64,000 nt of DNA, from positions 453,501 through 517,500 of the forward strand of contig NZ_JALGRK010000001.1 in NCBI RefSeq assembly GCF_023276655.1, written 5' to 3'. The notes beneath the pieces are model-generated. The model searched no databases and had not been told where the DNA came from. It saw nothing but the letters and a program-made list of their open reading frames with translations. Source of the stretch: Olsenella intestinalis (GTDB taxonomy: Bacteria > Actinomycetota > Coriobacteriia > Coriobacteriales > Atopobiaceae). Each line of letters starts with the position of its first letter. Position 1 is the first letter of the stretch. Positions 8,925 to 15,584 of the stretch are shown here, piece by piece. A program made the position numbers and the translations under genes.

Positions 8925-9248
8925 GAGGGACCTCCAATCTCTCTACTTTTCGACAAACGTTCAACGGATGAAGAAAACCTTTCAAAACGAATGAATTGCA
9001 AAAGAAAGATTTCAACAACGGATTAAACATTGTCGATAACTGCCGTGACGCATCTATCGCGAGATGAATGATACTAGCATCACAGCATCATGAAACCGCA
9101 GCTAGAAAGAAATCTTTCGCAAATTCATTCACGATGCATTCAGATTTCACCATCCGAGAAGAGCTTTCATTCCTGCCCCGGAGGCACGCTCTTCTCGCCT
9201 GGCGAAAAGCGAACGAAACGTGGATTGTGGGGTCTAGCTAGGATTTAA
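8925..9248. other. Upstream spacer of rpmH, second candidate origin segment
   Basis: No gene seen. It is AT-rich and carries DnaA-box-like 9-mers at 8947-8955 (plus, TTTTCGACA), 9009-9017 (plus, ATTTCAACA) and 9031-9039 (minus, TTATCGACA, one mismatch to the E. coli box). Two copies of the GAGAAGAGC motif form an inverted repeat with 10-bp arms at 9155-9164 and 9188-9197. This is the point where gene direction switches from left to right. Confidence 0.5.
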
Positions 9249-9278
9249 TTGACATCGCGCCGCGATGCCCTCTACAAT
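9249..9278 (+). promoter_or_regulatory. rpmH promoter
   Basis: A consensus TTGACA (9249-9254) is separated by 18 nt from TACAAT (9273-9278), about 50 bp before rpmH. This is the strongest sigma70-type promoter visible in the window, and it probably drives rpmH-rnpA-yidD-yidC. Confidence 0.8.
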
Positions 9279-9330
9279 CTTGGAGCTTGACGCTATTAGT
9301 TCAACGCTCACTATTCATGGAGGAACAAGC

Positions 9331-9465
9331 ATGAAGCGTACGTATCAGCCCAACAAGAGGAAGCGTGCCAAGACCCACGGCTTCCGTGCCCGCATGGCGA
9401 CCAAGGGTGGCCGTGCCGTTCTCGCTCGTCGCCGTGCAAAGGGTCGCAAGAGGCTCACTGTCTAG
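9331..9465 (+). CDS. rpmH: Ribosomal protein bL34
   Basis: 44 aa, [19 protein letters not shown] through [11 protein letters not shown], a full match to the short, Arg/Lys-rich 50S subunit protein L34. Start chosen at the ATG at 9331 after a GGAGGAAC ribosome site. It is the first gene of the rightward rpmH-rnpA-yidD-yidC cluster found beside the origin in most bacteria. Confidence 0.98.
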   Translation: MKRTYQPNKRKRAKTHGFRARMATKGGRAVLARRRAKGRKRLTV

Positions 9466-9472
9466 GAGAGCC

Positions 9473-9796
9473 ATGAAGACCATCAAATCCAAAAAGGAAT
9501 TTGAGGAGGTCTTCTCCAGCGGCAGGAGAGTCAACCATAGACTCGTGCGCGCAACAGTTTTGAGTGATGACGAAGGCGACTGCGCAAGCGTCGCCTTCGT
9601 TGCGCCTAAGCGTTTGGGCAACGCGGTCTATCGCAACCGTTGCAAGAGGATCCTGCGTGAGGCCGCGCGCTCGTGTGGCCTGCCCCTCCCGGGGACGAAG
9701 ATCATCCTGTTCGCAACGCGCTTGACGCATGAGAGCTCCCCCGCCGAGGTGTCGTCGGCCATCGAGTCGATCGCAGCTCGGGCGGGCCTGAGGTAG
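9473..9796 (+). CDS. rnpA: Ribonuclease P protein component
   Basis: 107 aa. ATG at 9473, with AGGAG overlapping the rpmH stop codon. It is the protein subunit of RNase P, which matures tRNA 5' ends with an RNA partner encoded elsewhere. Motifs: the N-terminal IKSKKEFEEVFSSGRRVNH, VAPKRLGNAVYRNRCKRILREAAR with the RNR signature, and a short C terminus. Spacing of 7 nt from rpmH and 6 nt to yidD indicates one transcript. Confidence 0.97.
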   Translation: MKTIKSKKEFEEVFSSGRRVNHRLVRATVLSDDEGDCASVAFVAPKRLGNAVYRNRCKRILREAARSCGLPLPGTKIILFATRLTHESSPAEVSSAIESIAARAGLR

Positions 9797-9802
9797 CAGG
9801 AC

Positions 9803-10012
9803 ATGAAGGCGTTTCTTATAGCCCTGGTCAGGGCCTACAAGAAATACCTCTCTCCCCTATTCCCTCCCTCGTGCATCTACGAGCCCACGTGCTCCGAATA
9901 TGCCCTCCAGGCATTGGAGAAGTACGGGGCGGCCAAGGGCTCGTGGCTTGCCTTCCGTCGCATCCTGCGGTGTCATCCCTTTCACAAGGGCGGGTTCGAC
10001 CCCGTACCCTAG
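9803..10012 (+). CDS. yidD: Membrane protein insertion efficiency factor YidD
   Basis: 69 aa. It shows the YidD/DUF37 motifs [35 protein letters not shown] and [17 protein letters not shown] with the conserved cysteines. It is a small peripheral membrane protein that assists YidC/Sec insertion. It starts at ATG 9803, six bases after rnpA; the ribosome site is weak, so translation is probably coupled. Confidence 0.96.
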   Translation: MKAFLIALVRAYKKYLSPLFPPSCIYEPTCSEYALQALEKYGAAKGSWLAFRRILRCHPFHKGGFDPVP

Positions 10013-10065
10013 CGCCATAAGGGGCAGCGCGTGCTGCCTGTACATACACACAGCTCGGAGGAACC

Positions 10066-10824
10066 ATGTGGGATTGGTTTGTTGATCTGCTCAGGACCGT
10101 TCTCCAGTCGCTTGCCCAGTTCTCGGGCGACTGGGGTCTGGCCATCATCATCCTGACCGTCATCATTCGACTGCTGGTCATGCCGCTCATGACCAAGTCG
10201 ACGGCCTCGAGCGCCCGCATGCAGGCGCTTCAGCCCAAGATGAAGGAGATCCAGGAGCGTTACGCCGACGATCCCGAGCGCCAGAGCGAGGAGCTTCGCA
10301 AGTTCTACGCCGAGAACAAGTTCAACCCCCTCGGCGGCTGCCTGCCGATCATCATCCAGATGCCGGTCTTCTTCGCGCTGTTCACGGTCGCCAAGCAGGT
10401 CCCGGCGGACGCCCACTTCCTCGGCATCCTCCCGTCGCTCTCGACCTCCGCGGCCGACATGTTCGCCCAGCACGGCATCGCCGGCTCCTGGGTCTACATC
10501 CTCCTCGACCTGCTCTTCGGCGTCCTCACGTTCATCCCCATGATGATGAACCTCAACAACACCGCCGAGGACCAGAGGAAGACCACCCTCACCATGGGCG
10601 CGGTCATGGCGGTCATGATGCTCTGGTTCGGCTGGTCCGTGCCCGGCGCTGTCCTGCTCTACTACGATACGTCCGCCGTCTGGCAGGTCATCCAGCAGAA
10701 GATCGTCACCCAGCGCGTGATGGACAAGGTCAAGCGCGAGACCGAGGCCAGCCTGGCGAACCAGCCCGTCAAGGTCGACGTCGTCCGCAAGGAGAAGAAG
10801 CCCCGCCCCCACAAGAAGGGCTAG
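10066..10824 (+). CDS. yidC: YidC/Oxa1 family membrane insertase
   Basis: 252 aa, the short Gram-positive form. It inserts and folds inner-membrane proteins. The first conserved segment ALAIIILTVIIRLLVMPLMTKS holds the positively charged Arg in the hydrophilic groove. A cytoplasmic hairpin (MQALQPKMKEIQERY through ENKFNPLGGCLPIIIQMPVFFALF) follows, then three more membrane segments. The tail KKEKKPRPHKKG is basic and would bind ribosomes. No lipobox cysteine is present at the N terminus, unlike Bacillus SpoIIIJ. ATG 10066 follows GGAGGAACC. Confidence 0.96.
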   Translation: MWDWFVDLLRTVLQSLAQFSGDWGLAIIILTVIIRLLVMPLMTKSTASSARMQALQPKMKEIQERYADDPERQSEELRKFYAENKFNPLGGCLPIIIQMPVFFALFTVAKQVPADAHFLGILPSLSTSAADMFAQHGIAGSWVYILLDLLFGVLTFIPMMMNLNNTAEDQRKTTLTMGAVMAVMMLWFGWSVPGAVLLYYDTSAVWQVIQQKIVTQRVMDKVKRETEASLANQPVKVDVVRKEKKPRPHKKG

Positions 10825-10845
10825 AGCTAACTCTGATACTATTTC

Positions 10846-10878
10846 TGCGCGGCACGTATTGTGTCGCGCATCTTTTTT
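10846..10878 (+). terminator. Intrinsic terminator/attenuator between yidC and khpB
   Basis: Arms TGCGCGGCAC (10846-10855) and GTGTCGCGCA (10861-10870) pair 9 of 10 with a 5-nt loop, followed by TCTTTTTT. The U-run abuts the AGGAGG of the next gene, so it either ends the yidC transcript or attenuates read-through into khpB. Confidence 0.75.
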
Positions 10879-10889
10879 AGGAGGTAGAG

Positions 10890-11495
10890 ATGGTGGACGA
10901 CGAGATTCGCGAGGAGGTCGGCGAGGCCGTGGCCGAGAAGAGCTCCCCCATTGTCGAGGGAGAGGCTTCCGCTGACGAGTTCGCTGCCATTCGCGAGCAC
11001 TTCGAGCAGGGCGTCGAGCTCTCCGACGACGAGGTCGACAAGATTGCCGACACCGCCATCGGCTACATTCGCGCGATCCTTGCCTGCTTCGGCGAGAACC
11101 AGGTCTCGGTCGACGAGTACGACGGAGACGAGGGCGAGCTGATCCTCGACGTCTCCGGTGGCGACCTTGCAGTTCTTATCGGCCGTCACGGCCGTACCCT
11201 CGAGGCTCTCCAGACGATACTTTCGTCTTTTATGTCGAACACCCTCAAGTTCCACTATCCGATCGTGGTCGACATCGAGGGCTACAAGAGCCGTCGCAAG
11301 GAGAAGGTCATGGGCATCGCGCGTTCTGCTGCCGCCCGTGCGAAGCGTCAGGAGGGTCAGGTCTCCCTGGCTCCCATGAACGCCTACGAGCGTCGTCTCG
11401 TGCACCTCGCACTCGTCGATGACGTCGAGGTGACCACTCACTCCGAGGGCGAGGATCCCGATCGTCGCGTCGTCATTACCTACGTTCGAAGCTAG
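10890..11495 (+). CDS. khpB: KH-R3H RNA-binding protein KhpB (Jag)
   Basis: 201 aa, ATG 10890 after AGGAGG. An acidic N-terminal 45 residues replace the usual Jag-N domain. A KH domain with the GxxG loop IGRHGRTLEALQTILS follows (about residues 90-145), then an R3H domain MNAYERRLVHLAL near 170. KhpB binds RNA with KhpA and affects cell-wall elongation and division in Gram-positives. It follows yidC, as in most relatives. A GAGAAGAGC motif encodes the EKS in the variable N-terminal part. Confidence 0.93.
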   Translation: MVDDEIREEVGEAVAEKSSPIVEGEASADEFAAIREHFEQGVELSDDEVDKIADTAIGYIRAILACFGENQVSVDEYDGDEGELILDVSGGDLAVLIGRHGRTLEALQTILSSFMSNTLKFHYPIVVDIEGYKSRRKEKVMGIARSAAARAKRQEGQVSLAPMNAYERRLVHLALVDDVEVTTHSEGEDPDRRVVITYVRS

Positions 11496-11500
11496 TTTCT

Positions 11501-11570
11501 CGGGCGTTTCAACGCCCGCACATACTGTTTCACGCAAAAGGCGGCCTAGAAAGTCTAGGTCGCCTTCTCT
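11501..11570 (+). terminator. Tandem hairpins after khpB
   Basis: An 8-bp palindromic stem CGGGCGTT/AACGCCCG spans 11501-11518. A longer hairpin at 11538-11566 (AAGGCGGCCTAGA / TCTAGGTCGCCTT with a 3-nt loop) follows. The plus strand continues with CTCTTAT and the minus strand with TTTTGCG, so the second could work in both directions. Confidence 0.65.
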
Positions 11571-11871
11571 TATGTAGGGCTGATCGAGTTCTTTCTACAG
11601 AGTTGGAAGGCCCCTGGCTTACCTCTCAACTCACCCTGATTTCTACTTTCACAACTACATTCTGGTGGCTGTGAAACGCCCCCTGTGCTCTCTTGGATTC
11701 TGATATCGAACGCTTCTGTAGCACCGGGATGGCTGAGGATGATGCTTTCCATGGCCTTCTTTGGTGTTCTGGAGGAAGCTTCATCTACTGCGATTGTCTC
11801 TCGTGCTAACGTCATAGAGGTGATGCGAGCTCGTATCACTCGAATTAGTTAACTGCGCATCTACCTTTACG
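11571..11871. other. AT-rich spacer, nothing recognised
   Basis: About 300 bp, clearly lower in GC than flanking genes. A minus-strand reading of 89 codons (11570-11839) exists, but it has no ribosome site or recognisable domain and I do not call it. In many bacteria mnmE/mnmG lie here; neither is present. Confidence 0.5.
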
Positions 11872-11906
11872 TTGACAAAAACCTTTGAGACACAAGGTTT
11901 TGTCAA
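11872..11906. repeat. Inverted repeat before rsmG
   Basis: TTGACAAAAACCTT (11872-11885) and AAGGTTTTGTCAA (11894-11906) pair over 13 bp with one bulged A and an 8-nt loop. The right arm ends just before the rsmG ribosome site. It could be an mRNA hairpin or an operator; the left arm also contains a TTGACA. Confidence 0.6.
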
Positions 11907-11928
11907 ACCCCAGTTGAGGAGTCATTTC

Positions 11929-12741
11929 ATGCATTCAACCAAAGAGGATGTCGAAGTCCTTCGAAACTATTGTCTCGAGTATGGAATAGACCTTCCGGAG
12001 AGCTATGCCGAGACGTTGCTGAGGCATCTGGAGTTGGTCATCGAGAAGAACAAGGTTCTGAATCTCACGAGAATCGTCTCACATGATGAGGCAATCGTCA
12101 GGCACATCCTTGATTCGCTCCTTTTTCTACCATCCATCGTGAGAGGCTCTGAGAGCCGTTTTAAGGGCATGGTGCCCCCAAAGTCGACTTCAGACCCAAG
12201 TACTATGATAAACCCTGCTTATTTTGGCTCTCAAGAGGTCGATTCTTTGCGGCTAATTGACATCGGAACCGGTGCAGGGTTCCCTGGCATACCTCTTGCT
12301 GTCTATACCGGTCTCGACACGACCCTTCTTGATTCTGTCGGAAAGAAGATCAAGGCCGTCTCTGAGTTCATTGATGATCTTTCACTCAATAACGTCAATG
12401 CCGTATCTGCTCGTGCTGAGGAGTTTGCTCGCGATAACGCCGGTGCATTCAATATCGTTGTTGCTCGAGCTGTTTCAGAGCTTCGGGTTCTTATTGAATA
12501 CGCATCGCCGCTTCTCGCGAAGAACGGGCTACTAATTGCTTCCAAGGGCTCGATCAGTGACCAGGAGCGTGACGAGTCTAAGCGAGCCGCAAAAATCTGC
12601 GGACTCGAACTCGTCAGAAAGGATGAGTTTGAGCTTCCCGGCGAAAACGGCCACCGAGAGGTATATGTCTACGCGAAAGTTCGTAAGCCCACGATCAAGC
12701 TGCCACGAAATACTGGAATGGCTAAGCATAAGCCGCTTTAG
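11929..12741 (+). CDS. rsmG: 16S rRNA (guanine-527-N7) methyltransferase
   Basis: 270 aa. The ATG at 11929 is chosen for its GAGGAG site 7 nt upstream; an in-frame start at 11872 would lie inside the hairpin. It methylates G527 of 16S rRNA using SAM. Motifs: NLTRIVSHDEAIVRHILDSLLFLPSI, the SAM-binding LRLIDIGTGAGFPGIPLAVY, and the late ARAVSELRVLIEYASPLLAKNG. Between the last two a Ser/Pro-rich insertion of about 35 residues (RGSESRFKGMV..GSQEVDS) interrupts the usual spacing. Codon use is more AT-rich than in neighbours. It sits upstream of parAB as in many firmicutes and actinobacteria. Confidence 0.93.
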   Translation: MHSTKEDVEVLRNYCLEYGIDLPESYAETLLRHLELVIEKNKVLNLTRIVSHDEAIVRHILDSLLFLPSIVRGSESRFKGMVPPKSTSDPSTMINPAYFGSQEVDSLRLIDIGTGAGFPGIPLAVYTGLDTTLLDSVGKKIKAVSEFIDDLSLNNVNAVSARAEEFARDNAGAFNIVVARAVSELRVLIEYASPLLAKNGLLIASKGSISDQERDESKRAAKICGLELVRKDEFELPGENGHREVYVYAKVRKPTIKLPRNTGMAKHKPL

Positions 12742-12797
12742 GGTTCTATCAAACAAGAGGACTTCCGTAACATAAGGTTACTTTTTAAGACGCTCAC

Positions 12798-12813
12798 TGT
12801 TTCACGTGAAACA
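12798..12813. promoter_or_regulatory. parS site 1
   Basis: TGTTTCACGTGAAACA, a perfect palindrome that extends 3 bp further on each side (CAC...GTG). It matches the bacterial parS consensus bound by ParB. Confidence 0.95.
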
Positions 12814-12880
12814 GTGGGCGTTGCCTTAGACAGAAGAACTCTTTGTCTGATAGTCAAATTGCAGAGAGCAATGCTGCTTG

Positions 12881-12923
12881 AACAGTTTCCCAAAACGTAG
12901 GCCATATATCTCGGGAAACTGTT
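12881..12923. repeat. Inverted repeat with 11-bp arms
   Basis: AACAGTTTCCC (12881-12891) and GGGAAACTGTT (12913-12923) enclose 21 nt. It could be the rsmG terminator hairpin. The arms resemble parS half-sites, but the centre is not a parS. Confidence 0.6.
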
Positions 12924-13002
12924 TATTTTGAACTCGCTTGATGCGAAATTGGGACGCGAGGAAGCCTTTATGGATGAACGTTTGAACGAGAAAAGTGAAC
13001 AC

Positions 13003-13018
13003 TGTTTCACGTGAAACA
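13003..13018. promoter_or_regulatory. parS site 2
   Basis: TGTTTCACGTGAAACA, exact palindrome flanked by AC and GT; candidate ParB-CTP loading site. Confidence 0.95.
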
Positions 13019-13081
13019 GTAAGGAATGCACCATGCATTGGACTCATTGGCCTGTGTCAGCAGTATTTTGATCGCAGGCAG

Positions 13082-13097
13082 TGTTCCACGTGAAACA
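13082..13097. promoter_or_regulatory. parS site 3
   Basis: TGTTCCACGTGAAACA, identical to the B. subtilis parS consensus. Confidence 0.95.
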
Positions 13098-13150
13098 GTG
13101 TGCGTGTTTGAGCATCATTCATCTTCGACGAGAGAACACGAGAGCCTTGA

Positions 13151-13166
13151 TGTTTCACGTGAAACG
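13151..13166. promoter_or_regulatory. parS site 4
   Basis: TGTTTCACGTGAAACG, one end base different from the perfect palindrome. Confidence 0.92.
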
Positions 13167-13224
13167 GTGGATAGCGTCTTACTGAGACGATATGTGCTGG
13201 CAAAGGCACACCAATCTTGTACGT

Positions 13225-13240
13225 TGTTTCATGTGAAACA
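13225..13240. promoter_or_regulatory. parS site 5
   Basis: TGTTTCATGTGAAACA, one central substitution (C to T), so probably a weaker ParB site. Confidence 0.85.
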
Positions 13241-13385
13241 GTGTCGTTCACACATATAGACCTGCGTTTGTCGATGAGATTGATACGTTTCATCAATTCA
13301 TGTCGTGCCGGTCTCAGATAATGTGTATCATCAAATCAATCTCTATCGAAATGATGCTAAAACAGACCAAACTCAGGGAGGAACA

Positions 13386-14186
13386 TTGAGTTATAAGGAT
13401 GTAAAGCGCGGCCTTCCCGATCGAGATACTCGCGTTATCGCGATTATCAATCAGAAAGGTGGCGTCGGAAAGTCGACGACCTCGGTAAATCTCTCTGCTG
13501 CACTCGGAGAGAGCAACAAGAAGGTGCTCGTTATCGACTTCGACCCCCAGGGAAACAGCTCCAGCGGGTACGGAATCGAGAAAGAGGGGCTTGAGAACGA
13601 CATCTACGATGCTCTTCTCAACAATTACCCTATTGAGGACCTGATTCTTCCGACTTGTGAACCTAAGGTTTTCGTCGTACCGGCGACTATCCAGCTTGCA
13701 GGTGCGGAAATCGAGCTCGTTTCTGCGATGGCTCGCGAAAGCATTCTCAAGGGGATCATCGATTCCGTTAAGGATGAGTTCGATTACGTCTTTATTGACT
13801 GCCCTCCCTCGCTTGGACTACTTACGATTAACGCACTCGTCGCAGCTGACTCGCTGCTAATTCCGATTCAGTGCGAGTTCTACGCACTCGAGGGCGTTAC
13901 AAAGCTGCTCGAATCCATGAAGATGGTCAAGGGTCGTCTAAACCCGAAGCTCGAAGTCTTCGGTGTTCTGATGACCATGTACGATTCCAGGACGACTCTT
14001 TCCAAGCAGGTTGTCGAGGAAGTCGAGGGATATTTCGGGAAAGCAGTCTTCAAAACTGTCATTCCCCGAAGCGTGAAGCTTTCGGAGGCGCCGAGCCATG
14101 GTCTTCCGATTACGATGTATTCGCGTACAAATAAGGGTTCGCTTGCGTATATCAAACTAGCGAAGGAAGTGGTGCGTCGTGGCTAA
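13386..14186 (+). CDS. parA: Chromosome partitioning ATPase ParA/Soj
   Basis: 266 aa from a TTG at 13386 preceded by GGGAGG (4 nt spacing). An in-frame GTG at 13305 would add 27 unconserved residues and has no ribosome site. ParA is the deviant Walker ATPase that moves or signals to ParB-parS complexes during origin segregation and can regulate DnaA. Motifs: IAIINQKGGVGKSTTSVNLSAAL, VLVIDFDPQGNSSSGYGI, FDYVFIDCPPSLGLLTINAL and RSVKLSEAPSHGLPI. The stop overlaps the parB start by 8 nt. Cognate parS sites lie directly upstream. Confidence 0.96.
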   Translation: MSYKDVKRGLPDRDTRVIAIINQKGGVGKSTTSVNLSAALGESNKKVLVIDFDPQGNSSSGYGIEKEGLENDIYDALLNNYPIEDLILPTCEPKVFVVPATIQLAGAEIELVSAMARESILKGIIDSVKDEFDYVFIDCPPSLGLLTINALVAADSLLIPIQCEFYALEGVTKLLESMKMVKGRLNPKLEVFGVLMTMYDSRTTLSKQVVEEVEGYFGKAVFKTVIPRSVKLSEAPSHGLPITMYSRTNKGSLAYIKLAKEVVRRG

Positions 14187-15054
14187 GAAGGCAGGTCTCG
14201 GCAAAGGCCTAGAGTCGCTTATGGGCGGCGCTGATGCCGAGGTTAGTGCGATTACCCCGGAGTCCTCACTCCCCATCTCGAAGATAAAGGTCAATAAGAA
14301 CCAGCCCCGCAAGAACTTCGACCCGGACCTTCTTGACGAGCTTGCCGATTCGATCAAGCAGAACGGAATCCTACAGCCTATTCTGGTTCGCAAGAAGGGC
14401 GCTAGCTACGAGATCGTTGCCGGAGAGCGAAGGTATCAGGCAGCAAAGCTTGCTGGCCTGAAGGAGATTCCGGTCAACATCAAGGAGATCTCGGATGAGG
14501 ACGTGTTCAAGCTTGCCCTCATCGAGAACCTCCAGAGGTCTGACCTCAACCCAATCGAAGAGGCGCAGGGATATCAAAAGCTGATCAAGGAGAATGACTT
14601 CACACAGGAGGAACTTGGAAAGGTCCTCTCGAAGTCTCGCTCTGCGATTGCCAACACGCTTCGCCTCCTCGACCTCCCGGACGAGGTCCAAGAGATGATG
14701 GCGGAGGGGAAGCTCACCGCTGGCCACGCACGAGCTATCCTGGCTGTCGCAGGAGAGGACGGGCGCATCAGGCTGGCGCGCAAGGTCGTTGATGAGAATC
14801 TGACCGTGCGCCAGACAGAAAACCTTGCTCCACTGTTTTCTGACAGAGGCGACGCCGAGGTCAAGCCAAAGCGCATGCCTGCTCCCCAGAGCTTCAAGCG
14901 CGCGCAGCGTCAGCTTCGCCTTGCGCTTGACACCAACGTCAAGGTGAAGACGGTTCGCAACAAGAACAAGATCGAGATCGAGTTCAAGGATGAGGATGAC
15001 CTCGTGAGGCTCGTGGAGCAGCTGAGCAACACGAACGTTGAATTGGGGGAGTAG
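14179..15054 (+). CDS. parB: Chromosome partitioning protein ParB/Spo0J
   Basis: 291 aa, GTG at 14179 inside the end of parA. It starts with the typical KKAGLGKGLESLMGG. The CTPase/ParB-N domain includes NQPRKNFDPDLLDELADSIKQNGILQPILVR and GERRYQAAKLAG. A HTH region (EEAQGYQKLIKENDFTQEELGKVLSKSRSAIANTLRLLDLP) recognises parS. The last 60 residues form the dimerisation domain. ParB loads at parS as a CTP-dependent clamp and recruits condensin. Confidence 0.96.
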   Translation: MAKKAGLGKGLESLMGGADAEVSAITPESSLPISKIKVNKNQPRKNFDPDLLDELADSIKQNGILQPILVRKKGASYEIVAGERRYQAAKLAGLKEIPVNIKEISDEDVFKLALIENLQRSDLNPIEEAQGYQKLIKENDFTQEELGKVLSKSRSAIANTLRLLDLPDEVQEMMAEGKLTAGHARAILAVAGEDGRIRLARKVVDENLTVRQTENLAPLFSDRGDAEVKPKRMPAPQSFKRAQRQLRLALDTNVKVKTVRNKNKIEIEFKDEDDLVRLVEQLSNTNVELGE

Positions 15055-15055
15055 C

Positions 15056-15298
15056 GTGAGGTCTCTCAGGAACAAGCTCGTTGTCGCCCTGGCGCTGGCC
15101 GGTGCCGGGTTCGCCGCTTATAGAATCCTCCTGACTCCTGAGGCGAGGGCATCGCTTGGCACAGCTGCGAAGCGTGTTGGCTCGACCATCAACCAGGTCA
15201 AGGACATGGCCGACGATCACATCGGTACATACGTCGACGAGGATGCAGAGCAGAACAGACGTGACGTCGAGGCTGACTGGGCTCGTATCGGATACTGA
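15056..15298 (+). CDS. Small YtxH-like membrane protein
   Basis: 80 aa, GTG at 15056 one base after the parB stop and 4-5 nt after GGGGGA, so probably translated together with parB. One N-terminal membrane helix (LVVALALAGAGFAAYRILL) is followed by an amphipathic stretch (EARASLGTAAKRVGSTINQVKDMADDHIGTYVDE). I recognise no named family; the layout resembles YtxH-type small proteins. It ends the parAB unit before a strong terminator. Confidence 0.7.
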   Translation: MRSLRNKLVVALALAGAGFAAYRILLTPEARASLGTAAKRVGSTINQVKDMADDHIGTYVDEDAEQNRRDVEADWARIGY

Positions 15299-15330
15299 TC
15301 CAGACCATGACATAGATCGCATCCGCCATG

Positions 15331-15366
15331 GGGGTGGAGAAGGGCCAGTCTCTTCTCCACCCCTTT
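15331..15366 (+). terminator. Terminator of the parAB unit
   Basis: GGGGTGGAGAAG (15331-15342) and CTTCTCCACCCC (15352-15363) pair perfectly over 12 bp with a 9-nt loop, then TTT. The right arm lies inside a TCTCTTCTC motif copy (15349-15357). Confidence 0.8.
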
Positions 15367-15518
15367 GCTATCGGTCGACCTTCACTGCTGACGGTTGGGG
15401 CAGGGGAGGGGTGAGGGTCAGAGACTCATGGAGCCTGAGGTCAGGGTGAGTCGAAATAATGCAATATTGTTTGTGCGCACTTGAAACAATCGAAGTGATG
15501 CGTGTCTTGAGACAAAGA

Positions 15519-15548
15519 AATCCCCCTCCGAGGACTCGAAGGGGGATT
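15519..15548 (-). terminator. Terminator of rlmN
   Basis: Arms AATCCCCCT (15519-15527) and AGGGGGATT (15540-15548). On the minus strand the hairpin is followed by TCTTTG. It lies 37 bp beyond the rlmN stop. Confidence 0.7.
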
Positions 15549-15584
15549 AAATGATACTAATTTAGTAACATAGGGTAAGGTTGA

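Larger units (their letters stand above)
12742..13385. other. rsmG-parA spacer carrying the parS cluster
   Basis: 640 bp of low-GC, gene-free DNA holding five parS sites (listed separately) and an 11-bp-arm inverted repeat at 12881-12923. Short readings across it give VSRETV/FHVKQ strings, which are simply translated parS palindromes. Confidence 0.85.

Noticed and set aside
11570-11839. 89-codon minus-strand frame after khpB
   Set aside because: No ribosome site, no recognisable domain, begins inside a terminator hairpin; kept only as spacer.
12881-12923. A sixth parS in the cluster
   Set aside because: The arms look like parS halves but are 21 bp apart, so ParB could not bind it as one site.
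13026-13259. 77-codon frame across the parS cluster
   Set aside because: Its VSRETV/FHVKQC strings are translations of the parS palindromes; no ribosome site.
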